Source of the DNA: Acanthosepion esculentum
Taxonomy: Eukaryota; Mollusca; Cephalopoda; Sepiida; Sepiidae
Direction of reading: 5' to 3'
NCBI GenBank assembly: GCA_964036315.1
Contig: OZ038485.1
Coordinates: forward strand, 74,005,548 to 74,069,547
Length of the DNA stretch: 64,000 bases
In this document: positions 12,810 through 26,200 of the stretch, piece by piece
Layout: each line of letters begins with the position of its first letter
Position numbering within the stretch: position 1 is the stretch's first letter
Notes under the pieces: model-generated
Told to the model about the DNA's origin: nothing
Seen by the model: only the letters and a program-made list of their open reading frames with translations
Databases searched by the model: none
Program-made: the position numbers and the translations under genes

Positions 12810-15800
12810 ACATATAAATAGATTTATTTAGTTTTATACAAAATGATGAAAATCAGAAGTACATATAAATAGATTTATTTAGTTTTATACAAAATGATGA
12901 AAATCAGAATTACATATAAATAGATTTATGTAGTTTTATACAAAATGATGAAAATCAGAAGTACATATAAATAGATTTATTTAGTTTTATACAAAATGAT
13001 GAAAATCAGAAGTACATATAAATAGATTTATTTAGTTTTATACAAAATGATGAAAATCAGAAGTACATATAAATAGACATATTTAGTTCTATACAAAATG
13101 ATGAAAATCAGAAGTACATTTCCAGAGATTTATTTAGTTTTATACAAAATGATGAAAATCAGAAGTAAATTTCCATAGATTTATTTAGATTTATACAAAA
13201 TGATGAAAATCAGAAGTACATTTCCATAGATTTATTTCGTTTTATACAAAATGATGAAAACCAGAAGTACATTTCGATAGATTTATTTAGTTTTATACAA
13301 AATGATGAAAATCAGAAGTACATATAAATAGATTTATTTAGTTTTATACAAAATGATGACAATCGGAAGTACATATAAATAGATTTATTTAGTTTTATAC
13401 AAAATGATGAAAATCAGAAGTACATATAAATAGATTTATTTAGTTTTATACAAAATGATGAAAATCAGAAGTACATTTCCATAGATTTATTTACTTTTAT
13501 ACAAAATGATGAAAATCATAAGTACATTTCCATAGATTTATTTAGTTTTTTACAAAAAGATGAAAATCAGAAGTAATTTTCCATAGACTTATTTAGTTTT
13601 ATACAAAATGATGAAAATCAGAAGTACATATAAATAGATTTATTTAGTTTTATACAAAATGATGAAAATCAGAAGTAAATTTCCATAGATTTATTTAGCT
13701 TTATACAAAATGATGAAAATCAGAAGTACATTTCCATAGATTTATTTAGTTTTATACAAAATGATGAAAATCAGAAGTACATATGAATAGATTTATTTAC
13801 TTTTATACAAAATGATGAAAATCAGAAGTACATATAAATAGATTTATTTAATTTTATACAAAATGATGAAAATCAGAAGTACATATAAATAGATTTATTT
13901 AGTTTTATACAAAATGATGAAAATTAGAAGTACATTTCCATAGATTTATTTAGTTTTATACAAAATGATGAAAATCAGAAGTACATATAAATAGATTTAT
14001 TTAGTTTTATACAAAATGATGAAAATCAGAAGTAAATTTCCATAGATTTATTTAGCTTTATACAAAATGATGAAAATCAGAAGTACATTTCCATAGATTT
14101 ATTTAGTTTTATACAAAATGATGAAAATCAGAAGTACATATGAATAGATTTATTTAATTTTATACAAAATGATGAAAATCAGAAGTACATATAAATAGAT
14201 TTATTTAATTTTATACAAAATGATGAAAATCAGAAGTACATATAAATAGATTTATTTAGTTTTATACAAAATGATGAAAATTAGAAGTACATTTCCATAG
14301 ATTTATTTAGTTTTATACAAAATGATGAAAATCAGAAGTACATATAAAGAGATTTATTTAGTTTTATACAAAATGATGAAAATCACAAGTACTTTTCCAT
14401 AGATTTATTTAGTTTTATACAAAATGATGAAAATCAGAATTACATATAAATAGATTTATTTAGGTTTATACAAAATGTTGAAAATCAGAATTACATTTCC
14501 ATAGATTTATTTAGTTTTATACAAAATGATGATAATCCGAAGTACATATGTATAGATTTATTTAGTTTTATACAAAATGATGAAAATCAGAAGTACATAT
14601 AAATAGATTTATTTAGTTTTATACAAAATGATGAAAATCAGAAGTACATTTCCATAGATTTTTATTTAGTTTTATACAAAATGATGAAAATCAGAATTAC
14701 ATTTCAATAGATTTATTTAGTTTTATACAAAATGATGAAAATCAGAAGTACATATAAATGGATTTATTTAGTTTTATACAAAATGATGAAAATCAGAAGT
14801 ACATATAGATAGATTTATTTAGTTTTATACAAAATGATGAAAATCAGAAGTACATTTCCATAGATTTATTTAGTTTTATACAAAATGATGAAAATCAGAA
14901 GTACATATCAATAGATTTATTTAGTTTTATACAAAATGATGAAAATCAGAAGTACATTTCCATAGATTTATTTAGTTTTATACAAAATGATGAAAATCAG
15001 AAGTACATTTCCATAGATTTATTTAGTTTATTACAAAAAGATGAAAATCAGAAGTACATATGAATAGATTTATTTAGTTTTATACAAAATGATGAAAATC
15101 AGAAGTACATTTCCATAGATTTATTTAGTTTTATACAAAATGATGAAAATCAGAAGTACATTTCCATAGATTTATTTAGTTTTATACAAAATGATGAAAA
15201 TCAGAAGTACATATAAATAGATTATTTAGTTTTATACAAAATGATTAAAATCAGAAGTACGTGTAAATAGATTTATTTAGTTTTATACAAAATGATGAAA
15301 ATCAGAAGTACATATGAATAGATTTATTTACTTTTATACAAAATGATGAAAATCAGAAGTACATATAAGTAGATTTATTTAATTTTATACAAAATGAAGA
15401 AAATCAGAAGTACATATAAATAGATTTATTTAGTTTTATACAAAATGATGAAAATCAGAAGTACATATAAATAGATTTATTTAGTTTTATACAAAATGAT
15501 GAAAATCAGAAGTACATATAAATAGATTTATGTAGTTTTATACAAAATGATGAAAATCAGAAGTACATATAAATAGATTTATTTAGTTTTATACAAAATG
15601 ATGAAAATCAGAAGTACATATAAATAGATTTATTTAGTTTTATACAAAATGATGAAAATCAGAAGTACATATAAATAGACATATTTAGTTCTATACAAAA
15701 TGATGAAAATCAGAAGTACATTTCCAGAGATTTATTTAGTTTTATACAAAATGATGAAAATCAGAAGTAAATTTCCATAGATTTATTTAGATTTATACAA

Positions 15801-16590
15801 AATGATGAAAATCAGAAGTACATTTCCATAGATTTATTTCGTTTTATACAAAATGATGAAAACCAGAAGTACATTTCGATAGATTTATTTAGTTTTATAC
15901 AAAATGATGAAAATCAGAAGTACATATAAATAGATTTATTTAGTTTTATACAAATTGGTGACAATCGGAAGTACATATAAATAGATTTATTTAGTTTTAT
16001 ACAAAATGATGAAAATCAGAAGTACATATAAATAGATTTATTTAGTTTTATACAAAATGATGAAAATCAGAAGTACATTTCCATAGATTTATTTACTTTT
16101 ATACAAAATGATGAAAATCATAAGTACATTTCCATAGATTTATTTAGTTTTTTACAAAATGATGAAAATCAGAATTACATTTCCATAGATTTATTTAGTT
16201 TTATACAAAATGATGAAAATCAGAAGTACATATAAATAGATTTATTTAGTTTTATACAAAATGATGAAAATCAGAAGTAAATTTCCATAGATTTATTTAG
16301 CTTTATACAAAATGATGAAAATCAGAAGTACATTTCCATAGATTTATTTAGTTTTATACAAAATGATGAAAATCAGAAGTACATATGAATAAATTTATTT
16401 ACTTTTATACAAAATGATGAAAATCAGAAGTACATATAAATAGATTTATTTAATTTTATACAAAATGATGAAAATCAGAAGTACATATAAATAGATTTAT
16501 TTAGATTTATACAAAATGATGAAAATTAGAAGTACATTTCCATAGATTTATTTAGTTTTATACAAAATGATGAAAATCAGAAGTACATTT
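12810..16590. repeat. 51-monomer spaced cassette duplication (2,602 bp)
   Basis: 12,810-13,980 matches 15,410-16,580 at an offset of 2,602 bp, which is 51 x 51 plus the net of a 2-bp gain (AGATTTTTATTTAG, 14,660) and a 1-bp loss (AGATTATTTAG, 15,222) lying between them. Shared marks in order: TTTATGTAG, GACATATTTAG (13,076 and 15,678), TTCCAGAG, AGTAAATTTCC, TTTAGATTTATAC, TTTCGTTTTATAC, AAAACCAGAAG, TTTCGATAG, GACAATCGGAAG, ATCATAAGTAC and AAATTAGAAG. The 10.2-11.2 kb block is a more distant third copy, 2,855 bp upstream. The segment 14,000-15,400 is a mixture that includes TTATTACAAAAAG monomers. Confidence 0.86.
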
Positions 16591-17450
16591 CCATAGATTT
16601 ATTTAGTTTTATACAAAATGATGAAAATCAGAAGTACATATAAATAGATATATTTACTTTTATACAGAATGATGAACATCAGAAGTACATTTCCATAGAT
16701 TTATTTAGTTTTATACAAAATGATGAAAATCAGAAGAACATATAAAGAGATTTATTTAGTTTTATACAAAATGATGAAAATCAGAAGTACATTTCCATAG
16801 ATTTATTTAGTTTTATACAAAATGATGAAAATCAGAAGTACATTTCCATAGATTTATTTAGTTTTATACAAAATGATGAAAATCAGAAGTACATATAAAT
16901 AGATATATTTAGTTTTATACAAAATGATTAAAATCAGAAGTACGTATAAATAGATTTATTTAGTTTTATACAAAATGATGAAAATCAGAAGTACATATGA
17001 ATAGATTTATTTACTTTTATACAAAATGATGAAAATCAGAAGTACATATAAATAGATTTTTTTAATTTTATACAAAATGAAGAAAATCAGAAGTACATAT
17101 AAATAGATTTATATAGTTTTATACAAAATGATGAAAATCAGAAGTACATATAAATAGATTTATTTACTTTTATACAAAATGATGAAAATCAGAAGTACAT
17201 ATAAATAGATTTATTTAGTTTTATACAAAATGATGAAAATGAGAAGTACATATAAATCGATTTATTTAGTTTTATACAAAATGATGAAAATCAGATGTAC
17301 ATTTACATAGATTTATTTAGTTTTATACAAAATGATGAAAATCAGAAGTACATATAAATAGATTTATTTAGTTTTATACAAAATGATGAAAATCAGAAGT
17401 ACATATAAATAGATTTATTTAGTTTTATACAAAATGATGAAAATCAGAAG
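16590..17450. repeat. Mixed satellite monomers
   Basis: Ordinary A and B monomers with single-base variants such as AGATATATTTACTTTTATACAG, GAACATCAG and ATAAATCG. No clear local higher-order period and no gene were seen. It links the 51-monomer duplication to the cassette that resembles 2.1-4.1 kb. Confidence 0.75.
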
Positions 17451-18460
17451 TACATATAAATAGATTTATTTAGTTTTATACAAAATGATGAAAATCAGAA
17501 GTACATTTCCATAGATTTATTTAGTTTTATACAAAATGATGAAAATCAGAAGTACATTTCCATAGATTTATTTAGTTTTATACAAAATGATGATAATCAG
17601 AAGTACATATAAATAGATTTATCTAGTTTTATACAAAATGATGAAAATCAGAAGTACATATAAATAGATTTATTTAGTTTTATACAAAATGATGAAAATC
17701 AGAAGTACATATAGATTTATTTAGTTTTATAGAAAATGATGAAAATCCGAAGTACATATAAACAGATTTATTTAGTTTTATACAAAATGATGAAAATAAG
17801 AAGTAAATATAAATAGATTTATTTAGTTTTATACAAAATGATGAAAATCAGAAGTACATATGAATAGATTTATTTACTTTTATACAAAATGATCAAAATC
17901 AGAAGTACATATAAATAGATTTATTTAATTTTATACAAAATGATGAAAATCAGAAGTACATATAAATAGATTTATTTAGTTTTATACAAAATGATGAAAA
18001 TCAGAAGTACATTTCCATAGATTTATTTAGTTTTAAACAAAATGATGAAAATCAGATGTACATTTACATAGATTTATTTAGTTTTATACAAAATGATGAA
18101 AATCAGAAGTACATATAAATAGATTTATTTAGATTTATACAAAATGATTAAAATCAGAAGTACGTATAAATAGATTTATTTAGTTTTATACAAAATGATG
18201 AAAATCAGAAGTACATATAAATAGATTTATTTAGTTTTATACAAAATGATTAAAATCAGAAGTACATTTCCATAGATTTATTTAGTTTTATACAAAATGA
18301 TGAAAATCAGAAGTACAATTCCATAGATTTATTTAGTTTTATACAAAATGATGAAAATCAGAAGTACATTTCCATAGATTTATTTAGTTTTATACAAAAT
18401 GATGAAAATCAGAAGTACATTTCCATAGATTTATTTAGTTTTATACTAAATGATGAAAAT
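17450..18460. repeat. Third copy of the 2.1-4.1 kb cassette
   Basis: The ordered marks of the left cassette reappear: GATGATAATCAG, TTTATCTAG (17,622), the 4-bp-shortened ACATATAGATTT monomer (17,712), ATCCGAAGTAC with ATAAACAG, ATATGAATAG with TTTACTTTTATAC, a C-type monomer, and GATTAAAATCAG with TACGTATAAATAG. It lies about 14.3 kb from the 3.1-4.1 kb copy. The TTTATCTAG-to-short-monomer distance is 92 bp here, against 41 and 143 bp in the two left copies, so they differ by whole monomers. Confidence 0.85.
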
Positions 18461-20650
18461 CAGAAGTACATATAAATAGATTTATTTAGTTTTATACAAA
18501 ATGATGAAAATCAGAAGTACATATAAATAGATTTATTTAGTTTTATACAAAATGATGAAAATCAGAAGTACATATAAATAGATTTATTTAGTTTTATACA
18601 AAATGATGAAAATCAGAAGTACATATAAATAGATTTATTTAGTTTTATACAAAATGATGAAAATCAGAAGTACATATAAATAGATATATTTAGTTCTATA
18701 CAAAATGATGAAAATCAGAAGTACATTTCCAGAGATTTATTTAGTTTTATACAAAATGATGAAAATCAGAAGTAAATTTCCATATATTTATTTAGTTTTA
18801 TACAAAATGATGAAAATCAGATGTACATTTCCATAGATTTATTTAGTTTTATACAAAATGATGAAAACCAGAGGTACATTTCCATAGATTTATTTAGTTT
18901 TATACAAAATGATGAAAATCAGAAGTACATATAAATAGATTTATTTAGTTTTATACAAAATGATGAAAATCAGAAGTACATATAAATAGATTTATTTAGT
19001 TTTATACAAAATGATGAAAATCAGAAGTACATATAAATAGATTTATTTAGTTTTATACAAAATGATGAAAATCAGAAGTACATTTCCATAGATTTATTTA
19101 CTTTTATACAAAATGATGAAAATCAGAAGTACATTTCCATAGATTTATTTAGCTTTTTACAAAATGATGAAAATCAGAAGTACTTTTCCATAGATTTATT
19201 TAGTTTTTTACAAAATGATGAAAATCAGAATTACATATAAATAGATTTATTTAGTTTTATACAAAATGATGAAAATCAGAAGTAAATTTCCATAGATTTA
19301 TTTAGTTTTATGCAAAATGATGAAAATCAGGAGTACATTTCCATAGATTTATTTAGTTTTATACAAAATGATGAAAATCAGAAGTACATTTCCATAGATT
19401 TATTTAGTTTTATACAAAATGATGAAAATCAGAAGTACATATAAATAGATTAATTTACTTTTATACAAAATGATGAAAATCCGAAGTACATATAAATAGA
19501 TTTATTTAGTTTTATACAAAATGATGAAAATCTGAAGTACATATAAATAGATTTATTTAGTTTTATACTAAATGATGAAAATCAGAAGTACATTTCCATA
19601 GATTTATTTAGTTTTATACAAAATGATGAAAATCAGAAGTACATTTCCATAGATTTATTTAGTTTTATACAAAATGATGAAAATCAGAAGTACATATAAA
19701 TAGATTTATTTACTTTTATACAGAATGATGAAAATCAGAAGTACATTTCCATAGATTTATTTAGTTTTATAGAAAATGATGAAAATCAGAAGTACATATA
19801 AAGAGATTTATTTAGTTTTATACAAAATGATGAAAATCACAAGTACATTTCCATAGATTTATTTAGTTTTATACAAAATGATGAAAATCAGAATTACATA
19901 TAAATAGATTTATTTAGTTTTATACAAAATGATGAAAATCAGAAGTACATTTCCATAGATTTATTTAGTTTTATACAAAATGATGATAAACAGAAGTACA
20001 TATGTATAGATTTATTTAGTTTTATACAAAATGATGAAAATCAGAAGTACATATAAATTGATTTATTTAGTTTTATGCAAAATGATGAAAATCAGATGTA
20101 CATTTCCATAGATTTATTTAGTTTTATACAAAATGATGAAAATCAGAAGTACATATAGATAGATTTATTTAGTTTTATACAAAATGATGAAAATCAGAAG
20201 TACATTTCGATAGATTTATTTAGTTTTATACTAAATGATTAAAATCAGAAGTACATATAAATAGATTTATTTAGTTTTATACAAAATGATGAAAATCAGA
20301 AGTACATTTCCATAGATTTATTTAGGTTTATACAAAATGATGAAAATCAGAAGTACATTTCCATAGATTTATTTAGTTTATTACAAAAAGATGAAAATCA
20401 GAAGTACATATAAATAGATTTATTTAGTTTTATACAAAATGATGAAAATCAGAATTACATTTCCATACATTTATTTAGTTTTATACAAAATGATGAAAAT
20501 CAGAAGTACATATAAATAGATTTATTTAGTTTTATACAAAATGATGAAAATCAGAAGTACATTTCCATAGATTTATTTAGTTTTATACAAAATGATGAAA
20601 ATCCGAAGTTCATTTCTATAGAGTGGTTTAGTTTTATACAAAATGATGAA
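18460..20650. repeat. B-run, TTCCAGAG cassette and mixed monomers
   Basis: A run of TATAA-type monomers (18,460-18,680) ends in ATAGATATATTTAG with TTCTATAC, then TTTCCAGAG, AGTAAATTTCC and AAAACCAGAGG. This continues the colinearity with 4.14-4.9 kb (landmark offset 14,323 bp). Further right come ATATAAAGAG, ATCACAAGTAC, AGTACATATGTATAG and TTATTACAAAAAG monomers resembling 14.3-15.1 kb and 54-57 kb. No gene or other element was seen. Confidence 0.78.
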
Positions 20651-23280
20651 AATCAGAAGTACATATAAATAGATTTATTTAGTTTTATACAAAATGATGA
20701 AAATCAGAAGTACATTTCCATAGATTTATTTGGTTTTATACAAAATGATGAAAATCAGAAGTACATATGAATAGATTTATTTAGTTTTATAAAAAATGAT
20801 GAAAATCAAAAGTACATTTCCATAGATTTGTTAAGTTTTATACAAAATGTTGAAAATCAGATGTACATATAAATAGATTTATTTAGTTTTATACAATATG
20901 ATGAAAATCAGAAGTACATTTCCATAGATGTATTTAGTTTTATACAAAATGATGAAAATCAGAAGTACATTTCCATAGATTTATTTAGTTTTATACAAAA
21001 TGATGAAAATCAGAAGTACATATAAATAGATTTATTTAGTTTTATACAAAATGATGAAAATCAGAAGTACATTTCCATAGATTTATTTAGTTTTATACAA
21101 AATGATGAAAATCAGATGTACATTTACATAGATTTATTTAGTTTTATACAAAATGGTGAACATCAGAAATACATATAAATAGATTTATTTAGTTTTATAC
21201 AAAATGATGAAAATCAGAAGTACGTATAAATAGATTTATTTAGTTTTATACAAAATGATGAAAATCAGAAGTACATATAAATAGCTTTATTTAGTTTTAT
21301 ACAAAATGATTAAAATCAGAAGTACATTTCCATAGATTTATTTAGTTTTATACAAAATGTTGAAAATCCGAAGTACATTTCTATAGATTGGTTTAGTTTT
21401 ATACAAAATGATGAAAATCAGAAGTACTTATAAATAGATTTATTTAGTTTTATACAAAATGATGAAAATCAGAAGTACATTTCCATAGATTTATTTGGTT
21501 TTATACAAAATGATGAAAATCAGAAGTATATATAAATAGATTTATTTAGTTTTATAAAAAATGATGAAAATCAAATGTACATTTCCATAGATTTGTTAAG
21601 TTTTATACAAAATGATGAAAATCAGAAGTACATATAAATAGATTTATTTAGTTTTATACAAAATGATGAAAATCTGAAGTACATTTCCACAGATTTATTT
21701 AGTTTTATACAAAATGATGAAAATCAGAAGTACATATAAATAGATTTATTTAGTTTTATACAAAATGATGAAAATCAGAAATACATTTCAATAGATTAAT
21801 TTAGTTTAATACAAAATGATGAAAATCAGAAGTACATTTCCATAGATTTATTTAGTTTAATACAAAATGATGAAAATCAGAAGTACATATAAATAGATTT
21901 ATTTAGTTTTATACAAAATGATGAAAATCATAAGTACATTTCCATAGATTTAGTTAGTTTTATACAAAATGATGAAAATCAGAAGTACATATAAATAGAT
22001 TTATTTAGTTTTATACAAAATGATGAAAATCAGAAGTACATTTCCATAGATTTATTTAGTTTTATACAAAATGATGAAAATCAGATGTACATTTACATAG
22101 ATTTATATAGTTTTATACAAAATGATGAAAATCAGAAGTACATATAAATAGATTTATTTAGTTTTATACAAAATGATGAAAATCAGAAGTACATTTCCAT
22201 AGATTTATTTCGTTTAATACAAAATGATGAAAATGAGAAGCACATTTCCATAGATTTATTTAGTTTTATACAAAATGATGAAAATCAGAAGTACATATAA
22301 ATAGATTTATTTAGTTTTATACAAAATGATGAAAATCAGAAGTACATATAAATAGATTTATTTAGTTTTATACAAAATGATGAAAATCAGAAGTACATTT
22401 CCATAGATTTATTTAGTTTTATACAAAATGATGAAAATCAGAAGTACATATAAATAGATTTATTTAGTTTTATACAAAATGATTAAAATCAGAAGTACGT
22501 ATAAAAAGATTTATTTAGTTTTATACAAAATGATGAAAATCAGAATTACATATAAATAGATTTATTTAGTTTTATACAAAATGATGAAAATCAGAAGTAC
22601 ATTTCCATAGATTTATTTAGTTTTATACAAAATGATGAAAATCAGAAGTACATACAAATAGATTTATTTAGTTTTATACAAAATGATGAAAATCAGAAGA
22701 ACATTTCCATAGATTTATTTAGTTTTATACAAAATGATGAAAATCCGAAGTACATTTCTATAGATTGGTTTAGTTTTATACAAAATGATGAAAATCAGAA
22801 GTACTTATAAATAGATTTATTTAGTTTTATACAAAATGATGAAAATCCGAAGTACATTTCCATAGATTTATTTAGTTTTATACAAAATGATGAAAATCAG
22901 AAGTACATATAAATAGATTTATTTAGTTTTATACAAAATGATGAAAATCAGAAGTACATTTCCATAGATTTATTTAGTTTAATAAAAAATGATGAAAATG
23001 AGAAGCACATTTCCATAGATTTATTTAGTTTTATACAAAATGATGAAAATCAGATGTACATTTACATAGATTTATTCAGTTTTATATAAAATTATGAAAA
23101 TCAGAAGTACATATAAATAGATTTATTTAGTTTTATACAAAATGATGAAAATCAGAAGTACATTTCCATAGATTTATTTAGTTTTATACAAAATGATGAA
23201 AATCAGAAGTACATATAAATAGATTTATTTAGTTTTATACAAAATGATGAAAATCAGATGTACATTTCCATAGATTTATT
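20650..23280. repeat. Start of the 35-monomer (1,785 bp) higher-order repeat
   Basis: The landmark monomer TTTATTTGGTTTTATAC appears at 20,732, 21,497 and 23,282 (spacings 765 and 1,785 bp = 15 and 35 monomers). It is followed in each case by TTTTATAAAAAATG, ATCAAA(A/T)GTAC and GATTTGTTAAG. 21.5-23.1 kb is colinear with 23.3-24.9 kb at 1,785 bp. The GAGAAGCAC variant, characteristic of 22-51 kb, makes its first appearance near 22,216. Confidence 0.83.
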
Positions 23281-26200
23281 TGGTTTTATACAAAATGATG
23301 AAAATCAGAAGTACATATAAATAGATTTATTTAGTTTTATAAAAAATGATGAAAATCAAATGTACATTTCCATAGATTTGTTAAGTTTTATACAAAATGA
23401 TGAAAATCAGAAGTACATATAAATAGATTTATTTAGTTTTATACAAAATGATGAAATTCGGAAGTACATTTCCATAGATTTATTTAGTTTTATACAAAAT
23501 GATGAAAATCAGAAGTACATATAAATAGATTTATTTAGTTTTATACAAAATGATGAAAATCAGAAATACATTTCAATAGATTTATTTAGTTTAATACAAA
23601 ATGATGAAAATCAGAAGTATATTTCCATAGATTTATTTAGATTTATACAAAATGATGAAAATCAGAAGTACATATAAATAGATTTATTTAGTTTTATACA
23701 AAATGATGAAAATCAGAAGTACATTTCCATAGATTTATTTAGTTTTATACAAAATGATGAAAATCAGAAGTACATATTATTAGATTTATTTAGTTTTATA
23801 CAAAATGATGAAAATCAGAAGTACATTTCCATAGATTTATTTAGTTTTATACAAAATGATGAAAATCAGATGTACATTTACATAGATTTATATAGTTTTA
23901 TACAAAATGATGAAAATCAGAAGTACATATAAATACATTTATTTAGTTTTATACAAAATGATGAAAATCAGAAGTACATTTCCATAGATTTATTTAGTTT
24001 AATACAAAATGATGAAAATGAGAAGCACATTTCCATAGATTTATTTAGTTTTATACAAAATGATGAAAATCAGAAGTACATATAAATAGATTTATTTAAT
24101 TTTATACAAAATGATGAAAATCAGAAGTACATATAAATAGATTTATTTAGTTTTATACAAAATGATGAAAATCAGAAGTACATTTCCATAGATTTATTTA
24201 GTTTTATACAAAATGATGAAAATCAGAAGTACATATAAATAGATTTATTTAGTTTTATACAAAATGATTAAAATCAGAAGTACGTATAAATAGATTTATT
24301 TAGTTTTATACAAAATGATGAAAATCAGAAGTACATATAAATAGATTTATTTAGTTTTATACAAAATGATGAAAATCAGAAGTACATTTCCACAGATTTA
24401 TTTAGTTTAATACAAAATGATGAAAATGAGAAGCACATTTCCATAGATTTATTTAGTTTTATACAAAATGATGAAAATCAGATGTACATTTACATAGATT
24501 TATTCAGTTTTATATAAAATTATGAAAATCAGAAGTACATATAAATCGATTTATTTAGATTTATACAAAATGATGAAAATCAGAAGTACATTTCCATAGA
24601 TTTATTTAGTTTTATACAAAATGATGAAAATCCGAAGTACATTTCTATAGATTGATTTAGTTTTATACAAAATGATGAAAATCAGAAGTACATATAAATA
24701 GATTTATTTAGTTTTATACAAAATGATGAAAATCAGAAGTACATTTCCATAGATTTATTTAGTTTTATACAAAATGATGAAAATCAGAAGTACATATAAA
24801 TAGATTTATTTAGTTTTATACAAAATGATGAAAATCAGAGGTACATTTACATAGATTTATTTAGTTTAATAAAAAATGATGAAAATGAGAAGCACATTTC
24901 CATAGATTTATTTAGTTTTATACAAAATGATGAAAATCAGATGTACATTTACATAGATTTATTCAGTTTTATATAAAATTATGAAAATCAGAAGTATATA
25001 TAAATAGATTTATTTAGTTTTATACAAAATGATGAAAATCAGAAGTACATTTCCATAGATTTATTTAGTTTTATACAAAATGATGAAAATCAGAAGTACA
25101 TTTCCATAGATTTATTTAGTTTTATGCAAAATGATGAAAATCAGATGTACATATAGATAGATTTATTTAGTTTTATACAAAATGATGAAAATCAGAAGTA
25201 CATATAAATAGATTTATTTAGTTTTATACAAAATGATGAAAATCAGAAGTACATTTCCATAGATTTATTTAGTTTTATACAAAATGATGAAAATCAGAAG
25301 TACATATAAATAGATTTATTTAGTTTCATACAAAATGATGAAAATCAGAAATACATTTCAATAGATTTATTTAGTTTAATACAAAATGATGAAAATCAGA
25401 AGTACATTTCCATAGATTTATTTAGTTTTATACAAAATGAACAAAATCAGAAGTACATATAAATAGATTTATTTAGTTTTATACAAAATGATGAAAATCA
25501 GAAGTACATTTCCATAGATTTATTTAGTTTTATACAAAATGATGAAAATCAGAAGTACATATAAATAGATTTATTTAGTTTTATACAAAATGATGAAAAT
25601 CAGAAGTACATTTCCATAGATTTATTTAGTTTAATACAAAATGATGAAAATGAGAAGCACATTTCCATAGATTTATTTAGTTTTATACAAAATGATGAAA
25701 ATCAGAATTGCATATAAATAGATTTATTTAGTTTTATAAAAAATGATGAAAATCAGAAGTACATATAAATAGATTTATTTAGTTTTATACAAAATGATGA
25801 AAATCAGAAGTACATTTCCATAGATTTATTTAGGTTTATACAAAATGATGAAAATCAGAAGTACATATAAATAGATTTATTTAGTTTTATACAAAATGAT
25901 GAAAATCAGAAGTACATTTCCATAGATTTATTTAGTTTTATACAAAATGATGAAAATCCGAAGTACATTTCTATAGATTGATTTAGTTTTATACAAAATG
26001 ATGAAAATCAGAAGTACATATAAATAGATTTATTTAGTTTTATACAAAATGATGAAAATCAGAAGTACATTTCCATCGATTTATTTAGTTTTATACAAAA
26101 TGATGAAAATCAGAAGTACATTTCCATAGATTTATTTAGTTTTATACCAAATGATGAAAATCAGAAGTACATATAATTAGATTTATTTAGTTTTATACAA

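Noticed and set aside
2300..17720. 47-bp monomers as a separate satellite family
   Set aside because: The three cases carry the same 4-bp loss in the same cassette context (2,320, 3,387, 17,712), so they are copies of a single deletion in the 51-bp family.
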